This document shows positions 8,232 to 16,686 of a stretch of 64,000 nt of DNA, piece by piece. Source of the DNA: Barrientosiimonas humi (lineage in GTDB: Bacteria > Actinomycetota > Actinomycetes > Actinomycetales > Dermatophilaceae); assembly GCF_006716095.1 (NCBI RefSeq), contig NZ_VFOK01000001.1, positions 2,139,375 to 2,203,374 on the forward strand, read 5' to 3'. How positions within the stretch are numbered: the stretch's first letter is position 1; each line of letters starts with the position of its first letter. The translations under genes were made by a program, and so were the position numbers. The notes below the pieces were generated by a model. The model saw nothing but the letters and a program-made list of their open reading frames with translations. It made no database searches and had not been told where the DNA came from.

Positions 8232-9173
8232 TCAGGGGCCTCCGAGCTGGAGGACGGACAGGCCGGGGAAGACGGCGAAGAGGATCGTGACGGGGAGCAC
8301 GAGGAAGACGACCGGGACCATCATCGCGATCTCACGACGGCCGCCCTCCTCGAGCAGCAGCTGCTTGCCCGCGTCGCGCGCGTCCTGGGCCTGGGCACGC
8401 ATCACGTCGGCGAGCGGGGTGCCGCGCTCGACCGCCACGACGATGCCGTCGACGAACCGGGCGAGGCTGGGGATGCCGGTGCGGTCGGCGAGCCCCTGCA
8501 GCGCCTCGGGCAGCGAGGCGCCGGCCCGGGCGTCGGCCAGGCAGCGACCGAGCTCGCCCGACAGCTCACCGCGGCTGAGCTTGGTGACCCGCTCGAGGGC
8601 GGCCGCCGCGCCCTCGCCCGCGGTGATCGCGAGCGCGAGCATCTCTGCGACAGAAGGGAACTCGGCGAGAATGCGCTCCTCTCGGCGACGCGCGTCGCGG
8701 GTCAGCTTCTGGTCCCTGGCCACCACGCCGGCCATGACGGACAGCAGGATGAGCAGCACGGCCACCGGGATCGACGTGCCCGAGCGCAGCACCCGCGTGG
8801 TCGCGAAGACGATGCCGCCCAGGCCGGCGAGCACTCCCCACAGGGCCTGCTGGGCACGGAACCCCTCGACGTCGGTGGGCTGCCCGGCCCGCTCCAGTCG
8901 CCGGCGTACGGACGTGGCGCCACCGAGCAGGTGGTCGACCAGCGCGCCGAGCCGGCCGAGGACCGGCCGCAGCAACCGGTGCACGCTGAGGTCGGCGGTC
9001 GGCTGCAGCAGCCGCGAGGGACGCGGCTTGTCGCTGACGTAGGGCCCCACCCGGTCGGCGAGGTCGGGGCGTCGCCCGGCCGGGATCCCGCGCAGCACGA
9101 GCAGCAGCCCAACGCCGACGACCGCACCGAGCACGGCACCGGGCCAGCTCCAGGTGAGCGCTTCGAGGCTCAT
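8232..9173 (-). CDS. tadC: Flp pilus assembly inner-membrane protein TadC
   Basis: Integral membrane protein of 313 residues of the type II secretion F family. The GSPII_F domain lies at about residues 170-290 (EFPSVAEMLALAITAGEGAAAALE ... RFVDGIVVAVERGTPLADVMR; motifs quoted in pieces of the same domain). Membrane segments occur near residues 10-28, 110-150 and at the C-terminus. The ATG at 9173 overlaps the tadB stop. With TadB it is expected to form the inner-membrane platform driven by TadA. The next gene starts 61 bases downstream, the only real gap in the operon. Confidence 0.9.
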   Translation of the reverse strand: MSLEALTWSWPGAVLGAVVGVGLLLVLRGIPAGRRPDLADRVGPYVSDKPRPSRLLQPTADLSVHRLLRPVLGRLGALVDHLLGGATSVRRRLERAGQPTDVEGFRAQQALWGVLAGLGGIVFATTRVLRSGTSIPVAVLLILLSVMAGVVARDQKLTRDARRREERILAEFPSVAEMLALAITAGEGAAAALERVTKLSRGELSGELGRCLADARAGASLPEALQGLADRTGIPSLARFVDGIVVAVERGTPLADVMRAQAQDARDAGKQLLLEEGGRREIAMMVPVVFLVLPVTILFAVFPGLSVLQLGGP

Positions 9174-10036
9174 CGCATGATCCGGACTTCTTCGGGCAGC
9201 CGGCCGATGCGGCGCATGATCCGGTAGGCCAGCAGCGAGACCGCTCCCCCGAACGCCAGCACCAGCACCCCGGCGGGCGTGCGGTAGGCGTCGAGCGACT
9301 GGCCGTTGGTCGCCAGCATGAGCAGCACGATCCACGGGGCGCACAGCGCCAGCCGCGCGGCGTTGACCGTCCAGCTCTGGCGGGCCTCGAGCTCGGCGCG
9401 GGTGCGCGCGTCCTCGCGCAGGAAGGTCGACAGGGTCCGCAGCAGCCGGCCGAGGTCGGTGCCGCCGACCTCGCGGGCGATGCGCAGCGACTCGATGAGC
9501 CGGTCGGCCACCGGGTCGCTCAGCCGGGTCTTCAGCGCGTCGAGGCAGTCGTGGAACCGGCCGGTGGTGCGGTAGTCCTGCGCGAAGTCGGCGAAGACCG
9601 GGCGCAGCTCCTCCGGTCCGCGCACCGACAGCTGGGCCAGCGACTCGGGGAGAGCCAGGCCGGCGCGCACGGCCGAGGCGATGTGGTCGACCACGTCGGG
9701 CCAGACGTCGCGCAGCTGCTTGCGCCGCCGCCGGGCGCGCGCCCGCAGCAGCGCGATCGGGGCGTAACCGGCACCGCCGGCCGCGAGCAGACCGAGGGCC
9801 GGTACGCGCGTCAGGCCGAGCACGAGCAGCCCGCCGCAGACGCCGAGCAGCACGCACGCGGTGAGCAGCCGGCCGACGGTGACGGCGGACCACCCGGCCT
9901 GGGCGATGTCGTCGCGCAACCGGTCGGCGCGGCTGGGCCGGCCGGCGTCGACCGGCTCCTCGGTGCGCGGCCAGAACGACCACCAGACGCAGAACAGCCC
10001 CAGCCCGAGCGTGAGCCCGAGGGCTGTGCCGGTCAT
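9170..10036 (-). CDS. tadB: Flp pilus assembly inner-membrane protein TadB
   Basis: Membrane protein of 288 residues with the type II secretion F domain in its middle (VWPDVVDHIASAVRAGLALP near residue 115, followed by REVGGTDLGRLLRTLSTFL). Two membrane segments precede it and two follow. The ATG at 10036 overlaps the tadA stop as ATGA. An in-frame extension back to 10369 is within tadA in another frame and is rejected. It partners with TadC as the platform for pilus extrusion. Confidence 0.9.
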   Translation of the reverse strand: MTGTALGLTLGLGLFCVWWSFWPRTEEPVDAGRPSRADRLRDDIAQAGWSAVTVGRLLTACVLLGVCGGLLVLGLTRVPALGLLAAGGAGYAPIALLRARARRRRKQLRDVWPDVVDHIASAVRAGLALPESLAQLSVRGPEELRPVFADFAQDYRTTGRFHDCLDALKTRLSDPVADRLIESLRIAREVGGTDLGRLLRTLSTFLREDARTRAELEARQSWTVNAARLALCAPWIVLLMLATNGQSLDAYRTPAGVLVLAFGGAVSLLAYRIMRRIGRLPEEVRIMR

Positions 10037-11259
10037 CCGTGGCTCCCGAGCAGCTCGTTGACGTCGAAGCCCGCGCGCTCGAACTGCTCGACGTGGGGCG
10101 GGAACCCGTCGCCACGCTCGAGCGACCGGCCGCGTGAGACGAACAGGTCGGACAGCTCGACGACGTCGCCCTCGGCGCGACCGGGCAGGGCGACGATCTC
10201 GCGCACCCGGCGGCGGCCGTCGCGCTCGAGCACCACGTGCACCACCACGTCGATCGCGCTGGCCACGGTCGGGACGACGAACGTGCTGCTCACGTTGGAG
10301 CCGGCGAGCAGCGGCAGCGTGCACATCTTGATGACGGCCTCGCGCGCGCTGTTGGCGTGGATGGTGCACATGCCGGGCAGTCCGCTGTTGAGCGCGATCA
10401 GCAGGTCGAGGCTCTCCTCCTGGCGCACCTCGCCGACGATGACGCGCGAGGGCCGCATGCGCAGCGCCTCCTTGACCAGCCGCCGCAGCGGGATCTCACC
10501 GGTGCCCTCCAGGCTGGCCTGCCGGCACTGCAGCGCGGCCCAGTCGCGCAGCGGCAGCTTGAGCTCGAAGACCTCCTCGCAGCTCACGACCCGCTCGTGC
10601 GAGGGGATCGCCGAGGCGAGGCAGTTGAGCATGGTCGTCTTGCCGGCCTGGGTGCCGCCGGAGACCAGCACGTTGAGCCCCGAGGCGATCGCGGCCGACA
10701 GGAAGCGCGCCGCCTGCTGCGGCATGCTGCCCATCGACACCAGGTCGTCGAGGGTGTGCGCCCGCACGACGAACTTGCGGATGTTGACCAGCCACTGCTG
10801 CCGGGTGACGTCGGGGATCGCGACGTGCAGCCGCGAGCCGTCGGGCAGGGCCGCGTCGACGAACGGCGAGCTGAGGTCGACGCGGCGCCCGGACGGCTTG
10901 AGCATCCGCTCGACGAGGGTCTTGACCTGCTCCTCGGTGAGGATGGTCGGCGTGAGCTCGGGGACCCCGGACCGGGCGACGAACACGCGCGCCGGCTCGT
11001 TGATCCAGATCTCCTCGATCGTGGGGTCGTCGAGGTACTGCTGCAGCGGGCCGAGCCCGGCCACGGCGTCGAGCACCGAGCGCGTGGCGGCGTCCCGGTC
11101 GCCGAGCGGCGCCAGGCCGCCGTGCAGCGAGCGCTCCTCGTAGTCGCGCACGACGTCGTCGACCAGACCCTGCAGCACGTCACGGTCGCTCGCGGGATCG
11201 AGCCGCTGCCGACGGATCAGCTCGCGGACCTCGCCCTCGATGACGTGGATGCCCTCCAT
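10033..11259 (-). CDS. tadA: Flp pilus assembly ATPase TadA (CpaF family)
   Basis: Secretion ATPase of 408 residues from the ATG at 11259 (MEGIHVIEGEVREL). The N-terminal region is followed by the CpaF-type core: the Walker A motif reads SGGTQAGKTTMLNCLA near residue 215, the Asp-box/Walker B region ends SRVIVGEVRQEESLDLL, and a His-box MCTIHANSAREAV follows. The hexameric ATPase powers pilus assembly from the cytoplasmic side of TadB/TadC. It is the first gene of the operon. A longer start at 11382 would add 41 low-complexity residues; the internal ATG is preceded by GGCAGGGG. Confidence 0.93.
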   Translation of the reverse strand: MEGIHVIEGEVRELIRRQRLDPASDRDVLQGLVDDVVRDYEERSLHGGLAPLGDRDAATRSVLDAVAGLGPLQQYLDDPTIEEIWINEPARVFVARSGVPELTPTILTEEQVKTLVERMLKPSGRRVDLSSPFVDAALPDGSRLHVAIPDVTRQQWLVNIRKFVVRAHTLDDLVSMGSMPQQAARFLSAAIASGLNVLVSGGTQAGKTTMLNCLASAIPSHERVVSCEEVFELKLPLRDWAALQCRQASLEGTGEIPLRRLVKEALRMRPSRVIVGEVRQEESLDLLIALNSGLPGMCTIHANSAREAVIKMCTLPLLAGSNVSSTFVVPTVASAIDVVVHVVLERDGRRRVREIVALPGRAEGDVVELSDLFVSRGRSLERGDGFPPHVEQFERAGFDVNELLGSHG

Positions 11260-11485
11260 ACCCCTGCCTCGTCCCTCTGCGACGAGAGGCGCCGACCCCC
11301 GACGGCGACTCCCGGGCCGGATGACCCGGCACGAGGAGTCATGAAAGCCAACCGGGAGGGGCTGTGGCGGTATCCACAGCAATCTTTAACAACTCCATAC
11401 CTACGGGTGCGTCAGTGGCCGCCTTGTCCACAGGCGCGCCCCGCGCTCCCGGCGAGCAGCCCCGCTCCCGCCGCATACTCCGGCC
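11260..11485. promoter_or_regulatory. Divergent intergenic region, tadA and FHA-FtsK gene
   Basis: This 226-base gap must hold the promoters of both divergent genes. It contains the inverted repeat CTGTGG (11362-11367) / CCACAG (11374-11379) with a 6-base spacer, then an AT-rich patch (AATCTTTAACAACTCCATAC, from 11381), and TTGTCCACA at 11424-11432, which equals the preferred actinobacterial DnaA box. GTATCCACA at 11370-11378 is a one-mismatch DnaA-like box. No function beyond promoters can be assigned. Confidence 0.45.
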
Positions 11486-14400
11486 GTGAGCACCAACCCC
11501 GCACGACCGGAGCCGATCAGCATCGCGCTCACGCTCGTCCCGACGTCCGGCGGCGAGCCGACGAGCGTCGTGGTCACCGGCGACAGCGCCACCACGTTCG
11601 GCGAGGTCCGTCCGCTGCTGCCGGTCCGCTGGCCCGCCACCCCGCTGTACGCCGGCGCCACCGAGGTCGACGACGCCCACCTGCTCGGCCGGTCACCGCT
11701 GCTCCACGCGACCCAGCTCACCGACCGCCCGTCAGCGGCCGGGCGCCGCCCGCTGCTGGAGCTCGCGGTCGCCGAGGGGCCGGTGGCCGGCTCGCTGCAC
11801 CCGCTGACCGCCGGCGGGGTGCTGGGTCGCGACCCCGCGTGCGACATCCCGCTGCTCGACCCGTCGCTGTCCCGCGCGCACGCGCGCCTGCAGCTCGATC
11901 ACGGACGGGTGCAGGTGCACGACCTCGGCTCGACCAACGGCACCGCCGTGGACGGCCGCCCGGTGCGCGAGGCACCGCGCGAGCTGCAGGCCGGTCACCG
12001 GCTGCGCACCGGGAGCACGGTCAGCAGGCTCACCGCGCCGACGAGCCCTCGGCCGCTGCCGACGCGAGCCGGCCGGCTCGCGCTGTCGCGCCCGCCGCGC
12101 CAGGTCCCGGAGCTGACCAGCCACGAGCTCGACCGGCCGCACCCGCCGCATGACCACGAGTTCTCGCTGCCCTGGTTGATGCTGCTGCTGCCGATCCCGG
12201 CCGCCCTCGTGCTGGCCCTGGTCCTGCGGAGCCCGATGTTCCTCGCGTTCGCCGCCTTCAGCCCGTTGATGATGCTCGGGCAGTACCTCCACGACCACCG
12301 CACCGGACGCCGCTCACGCCGAGCCCAGCGCGCCGAGTTCCGTTCGCGCACAGAGGTTCTCGAGCGCAAGGTGCGCGAGCACCTCGATCGCGAGCTGCGC
12401 GACCGGCGGCGCCTCGCACCCGACCTCGCCGAGCTGCTCGCCCAGGCCCGCGAGGGTCGGTGCTGGGCTCGTCGCCCGGGCGACCCCGACCACCTGCTGT
12501 GGCGGGTCGGCACCGGCAGCCTGCGCTCGTCGGTGACCGTGCGCGCCACCGACGGCTCCCGCGAGACGCACGACCTCGCCGAGTGCCCGATCACCGTCCC
12601 GATCCCCGACCACCGGGTGGTCGGCCTGGCCGCCCCGGTCGACCTGCTCGGCCGCGCCGTCGACGGCCTCCTCGGGCAGCTCGTGGCCACCCACTCCCCT
12701 GCCCTGCTGCGCATCCTGGTGCTCACCGAGCGCCCCGGCGCGCGCGGCCGCTGGGGCTGGCTCACCTGGCTCCCCCAGCTGCGGAGCGAGCCCGTGTCGG
12801 CGCCGACGGTGCTCGACCCCGACGACGACCTCACCACCGCCCTGCTCGCTCCCTGGGCGCGCGAGCGCGAGGAGCGCAGCCACCAACCGCCGGCCATCCA
12901 CACGGTCGTCCTGCTCGACGGCGACGGACCCGGGCGCCGTCCGCTCGTGCACGACCTGCTGCAGCACGGACGCGACCACGGCGTCGCCGTCGTCGCGACC
13001 GGCAGCACCCTCGCCGAGCTGCCGCCCGACTGCGAGGTCACCGCGGTCATCCACTCCGCGTGCGAGGCTGCGGTGCTGCACGGTGACGACGAATCCCGTT
13101 GCGTCCCAGATCTTCCCGCGCCTGGTTGGCGTGACCAGCTCGCCGCCGCCCTGAGCCCGCTCATCGACGCCACCCCCGGCGCGCGCGGTGGCGAGCCGCC
13201 CGCGCAGGTGCGGCTGCTCGACCTGCACGACGAGGCACCCGCCGCCCCCGCCGTACGCCGTCGCTGGGCCGCCCGGCCACGCTCCACCGAGATCCTGCTC
13301 GGCCTGGGCGCCGACGGTCCGGTCACCGTCGACCTGGTGCGCGACGGCCCGCACGCGCTGGTGGGTGGCACCACCGGCTCGGGCAAGTCCGAGCTGCTGC
13401 AGACGCTCATCGCGTCGCTGGCCCTCGGCAACCGGCCCGACGAGCTGACCTTCCTGCTGGTCGACTACAAGGGCGGCGCCGCGTTCAAGGACTGCATCGA
13501 CCTGCCGCACACCGTCGGGCTGGTCACCGACCTCGACCCCTTCCTCACCCGCAGAGCCCTGGAGTCGCTCGAGGCCGAGATCAAGCGCCGCGAGCGGCTG
13601 CTCGGCGAGGTCGGCGCCAAGGACCTCGAGGACTACCAGGCCCTGCGCGGCGACCACGCCACCGTGCCCCGGCTGGTCCTGGTCATCGACGAGTTCCGGG
13701 TGCTGGCCGAGGAGCTGCCCGACTTCATCGACGGGCTGGTGCGCATCGCCGCGGTCGGTCGCAGCCTCGGCATCCACCTGGTGCTCGCGACCCAGCGGCC
13801 GGCCGGCGTCGTCACCGCCGACATCCGGGCCAACGTCAACCTGCGCATCGCGCTGCGGGTGCGCGAGGCCGGCGACTCCGAGGACATCATCGAGTCGCCG
13901 GACGCGGCCCGGATCAGCACGCACACCCCTGGCCGCGCGCTGCTGCGCACCGGCTCGACCCCGCCGGTCGCGGTGCAGACCGCACGCGTCGGCGGCCCGG
14001 CCGACCGGGGGCGCACCGTGCAGGTGCTCCCCGTCGATCCGGCCACCGGTCGCGTGCGCGCCGCCCCGGCCCCCGCGGCCGCCGTCGACGACAGCGACCT
14101 AAGCCGGCTCGTGACCCTCCTCGACGACGCGAGCCACGACATCCCGCGCCAGCCGTCGCCGTGGCTGCCGACGCTCCCCGCCCACGTCTCTGCGTCCGAA
14201 TCTACCTGTGCCGAAAAGGTTCTCGGCGACACACCGGCCGACCCCGACGTCCCTGTGGCGGTCCTCGGCCTGCTCGACCTCCCCGCCGAGCAGACGCAGA
14301 CCACGCTCGGCTGGAGCCTGCCCAGCGGCCACCTGGCCGTCGTCGGCGGACCCCGCAGCGGACGTACGACATCGGCCCGGACCGTCTGCGCGAGCCTCGC

Positions 14401-15703
14401 GAGCGCGTGGTCGCCGGACGACCTGCACGTCTATGCCATCGACCCGTCCGGGGCGCTGTCCGCGCTCGCCGCGCTGCCCCACGTCGGCGCCGTCGTCGGC
14501 GGGCAGGACCCCACCCAGACCGGCCGGCTGCTGGCCTTCCTCGCCGAGGAGGTGACCCGGCGCCAGCAGGTGCTCGCGGCAGGCGACCACAGCGACCTCG
14601 CCGAGCAGCGCCGCGACCCCGGCGCGGGCGACCCGCTCCCCTACGTCCTGCTCGTGCTCGACGGGTGGGACGCCTTCCACGAGGAGTACGAGCTGCACGA
14701 CCCGGCCGTCGTCGACGCTGTGGTGCAGGTGCTGCGCGACGGCGCCGGCGTCGGCGTCGCGGTCCTGCTGACGGGTGGGCGCGCGGCGCTGTCCGGACGG
14801 GTGGCCGGGGCGATCACCCACCGCCTCGTGCTGCGGATGGCCGACGAGATGGACCTCGTGATGGCCGGCCTGCGGCCCACCCAGGTGCCCCGCGAGATGC
14901 CGCCCGGCCGTGCGCTGGTGCTGCCCGACGCGCACGAGCTGCAGGTGGCCGCGCCCGCCGAGGGTGCGGGCGGCGCCGAGCAGTCGGCCGCGCTGCGCCG
15001 GGTCGCCGCGAGCGCCCCGCCCCCGCAGCGGCTCCGCCCGCGCCGGTTCTCCGGGCTGCCCGACCGCCTGGCGTGGGCCGACCTGCCCGCGCCCGAGCCC
15101 ACGGACCACGAGCACCCGCCCGGCCTGCTGCTGGGACTGGGTGGCGACGACGCCGAGCCCGTACGCCTGCCGCCCGACCCCGTGCACGGCCGGGTCGCGC
15201 TCGTGGCCGGCCCGCCCCGCAGCGGGCGCACCAACGCGCTGCTCACCCTGGCCCACCAGCTGCGCGCCGAGGGTCCGGTGCTGTGGCTCGGGTGCGCGGG
15301 CGCCCCCACCGGACTGCCGCCGGGGATCGAGCCGGCCGACGCCGACTCCCCCGACGCGCTGTGGCAGCGGCTCACCGAGCGGCCCGCGACGCTGGTCGTC
15401 GACGACGTCGAGCTGCTCGGCGACGGCCCGCTCGACGAGCTGGCACGCACCTGGCTCACCTGGTGCGCCCAGGGCCACGGGTCGCTGCTGGTCGCCGGCA
15501 CCACCGCCGACCTGGTGGCCGGCTTCCGCGGGGTCGCCCACGACCTGCGCCGGCGGCAGACCGGGCTGCTGCTCCAGCCCGGCCGCAACGACGGCGACCT
15601 GCTCGGCACCGTGGTGCCCGCCGCGCGGCGCCTGCTCCCGGGCCGCGGCGTGCTGGTGCAGCGAGGCCGCCCGCTGGAGGTCCAGGTGGCACTGCCGCCG
15701 TGA
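11486..15703 (+). CDS. FHA-FtsK/EssC-like membrane ATPase
   Basis: Protein of 1,405 residues. In order: an N-terminal domain; an FHA phosphothreonine-binding domain at about residues 105-170 (GVLGRDPACDIPL, SLSRAHARL, DLGSTNGTAVDG); two membrane segments near 225-270; then three FtsK/SpoIIIE-type modules. Module 1 has intact Walker A GGTTGSGKSE (about residue 627) and Walker B RLVLVIDEF. Modules 2 and 3 have GGPRSGRTT (about 953) and GPPRSGRTN (about 1243), where Arg replaces the Walker lysine. This layout is that of type VII secretion motor EssC/EccC. The start is the GTG at 11486. No WXG100 substrate or other ESX core gene lies nearby, so it may serve a reduced or dispersed export system. 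Confidence 0.85.
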   Translation: MSTNPARPEPISIALTLVPTSGGEPTSVVVTGDSATTFGEVRPLLPVRWPATPLYAGATEVDDAHLLGRSPLLHATQLTDRPSAAGRRPLLELAVAEGPVAGSLHPLTAGGVLGRDPACDIPLLDPSLSRAHARLQLDHGRVQVHDLGSTNGTAVDGRPVREAPRELQAGHRLRTGSTVSRLTAPTSPRPLPTRAGRLALSRPPRQVPELTSHELDRPHPPHDHEFSLPWLMLLLPIPAALVLALVLRSPMFLAFAAFSPLMMLGQYLHDHRTGRRSRRAQRAEFRSRTEVLERKVREHLDRELRDRRRLAPDLAELLAQAREGRCWARRPGDPDHLLWRVGTGSLRSSVTVRATDGSRETHDLAECPITVPIPDHRVVGLAAPVDLLGRAVDGLLGQLVATHSPALLRILVLTERPGARGRWGWLTWLPQLRSEPVSAPTVLDPDDDLTTALLAPWAREREERSHQPPAIHTVVLLDGDGPGRRPLVHDLLQHGRDHGVAVVATGSTLAELPPDCEVTAVIHSACEAAVLHGDDESRCVPDLPAPGWRDQLAAALSPLIDATPGARGGEPPAQVRLLDLHDEAPAAPAVRRRWAARPRSTEILLGLGADGPVTVDLVRDGPHALVGGTTGSGKSELLQTLIASLALGNRPDELTFLLVDYKGGAAFKDCIDLPHTVGLVTDLDPFLTRRALESLEAEIKRRERLLGEVGAKDLEDYQALRGDHATVPRLVLVIDEFRVLAEELPDFIDGLVRIAAVGRSLGIHLVLATQRPAGVVTADIRANVNLRIALRVREAGDSEDIIESPDAARISTHTPGRALLRTGSTPPVAVQTARVGGPADRGRTVQVLPVDPATGRVRAAPAPAAAVDDSDLSRLVTLLDDASHDIPRQPSPWLPTLPAHVSASESTCAEKVLGDTPADPDVPVAVLGLLDLPAEQTQTTLGWSLPSGHLAVVGGPRSGRTTSARTVCASLASAWSPDDLHVYAIDPSGALSALAALPHVGAVVGGQDPTQTGRLLAFLAEEVTRRQQVLAAGDHSDLAEQRRDPGAGDPLPYVLLVLDGWDAFHEEYELHDPAVVDAVVQVLRDGAGVGVAVLLTGGRAALSGRVAGAITHRLVLRMADEMDLVMAGLRPTQVPREMPPGRALVLPDAHELQVAAPAEGAGGAEQSAALRRVAASAPPPQRLRPRRFSGLPDRLAWADLPAPEPTDHEHPPGLLLGLGGDDAEPVRLPPDPVHGRVALVAGPPRSGRTNALLTLAHQLRAEGPVLWLGCAGAPTGLPPGIEPADADSPDALWQRLTERPATLVVDDVELLGDGPLDELARTWLTWCAQGHGSLLVAGTTADLVAGFRGVAHDLRRRQTGLLLQPGRNDGDLLGTVVPAARRLLPGRGVLVQRGRPLEVQVALPP

Positions 15704-15900
15704 CGTCCACGACGCCCGCACGCAACTCGCCCCGCCCGGACACCCGCGCGGGGAGGGAGACGCCGGACGCCGGTCCAGTGCGCGAGGGGGCGGCGGGTGC
15801 CTCCCGACACCCGCACGGGGAGGGGGCCGGATCGTCGCCCGCTCACGGCATACTGACCTGGGGGCACCGCAGGGGTGACCTCCTGGCCGAGGAGGACGAC
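15704..15900. other. Intergenic region upstream of lipoprotein gene
   Basis: The 197-base gap has an imperfect direct repeat, GGACACCCGCGCGGGGAGGG (15738 onward) and CGACACCCGCACGGGGAGGG (15808 onward). A CATACT element near 15848 could be the -10 box for the downstream lipoprotein gene. GGCCGAGGAGG just before 15901 is the ribosome site. Confidence 0.4.
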
Positions 15901-16686
15901 ATGACGGGCAGCCGGCGCCGCGCCGCGCGCACCACGCGTCTGCTCGCCGGGGCCGCGACCCTGGCCGTCGCGCTCACCGCCTGCGGCGACGGCGACGAGC
16001 AGGCCCAGCAGACGCCCACCGAGGCCCCCACCGCCTGGACCACCGCGGGCGCGGCCAACCCGTCCGACAAGCCCGGCGAGACCGGCGACCGGGGGCAGGC
16101 CAAGGTCGGAAAGCTCGATGCGCTCCAGGTGAGCCTGCCCGAGGGCGGCAAGTCGGCGATGGTCGACCCCAACACCTGGCCCGACATCCAGACCCTGCTC
16201 AACAGCGACCAGCTCAAGGGGATCTTCCCCAGCCTGTCGCTGGGCAACCCGCGGCTGTGCGCGTTCGGCACCTACAACAGCGTCGGTGGCCTGACCCCGA
16301 AGAACACCCAGTGCAGCTGGGAGGTCAAGCGCGGCGTCATCGGCTCCGACGCCGCCCGCTTCCGGCTGCAGCTGCGCGGCATCGGCGCCGACAGCGAGGT
16401 CGTGAAGTCCTGGGACGGCGTGCGCCAGACCTACCGCGGCGAGAACGCCGCCGGCGACAACTTCTACGTCGACGGCACCTACGGCGCCCGCCGGGTCCTG
16501 CTGCGGCAGAGCGGGCTGGGCTCGTTCGTCGTCTCCGACGGCCAGGTGGCAGCGTGGTTCGACGTGTCGATGGACGACAACCTGCTCAACCAGGACGACC
16601 CCGCCAAGAACAACGAGGCGGTGCGCACCCAAGCCTTCCCAACGCTGGTCGAGACGTTCGTGACCCTCCTCCCCAGGAAGTTCTGA
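15901..16686 (+). CDS. Exported lipoprotein of unknown function
   Basis: Protein of 261 residues. The N-terminus has a Tat-like or Sec signal (RRRAARTTRLLAGAATLAVA) and a lipobox LTAC with Cys near residue 28, followed by a Thr/Pro/Ala-rich linker. The folded domain starts near residue 85 (WPDIQTLLNSDQLKGIFPSL) and has two cysteines (RLCAF and TQCSW) likely to pair. I do not recognise a named family. The next gene starts within its stop codon (TGATG) and encodes a protein with the same domain pattern, so the two are probably paralogues made together. The FHA-FtsK gene is 197 bases upstream on the same strand. Confidence 0.75.
   Translation: MTGSRRRAARTTRLLAGAATLAVALTACGDGDEQAQQTPTEAPTAWTTAGAANPSDKPGETGDRGQAKVGKLDALQVSLPEGGKSAMVDPNTWPDIQTLLNSDQLKGIFPSLSLGNPRLCAFGTYNSVGGLTPKNTQCSWEVKRGVIGSDAARFRLQLRGIGADSEVVKSWDGVRQTYRGENAAGDNFYVDGTYGARRVLLRQSGLGSFVVSDGQVAAWFDVSMDDNLLNQDDPAKNNEAVRTQAFPTLVETFVTLLPRKF

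Noticed and set aside
11486-15703. Reading the FHA-FtsK gene as DNA translocase FtsK for division
   Set aside because: It has an FHA domain and three ATPase modules and no gamma domain, which fits EssC/EccC motors and not FtsK of the divisome.
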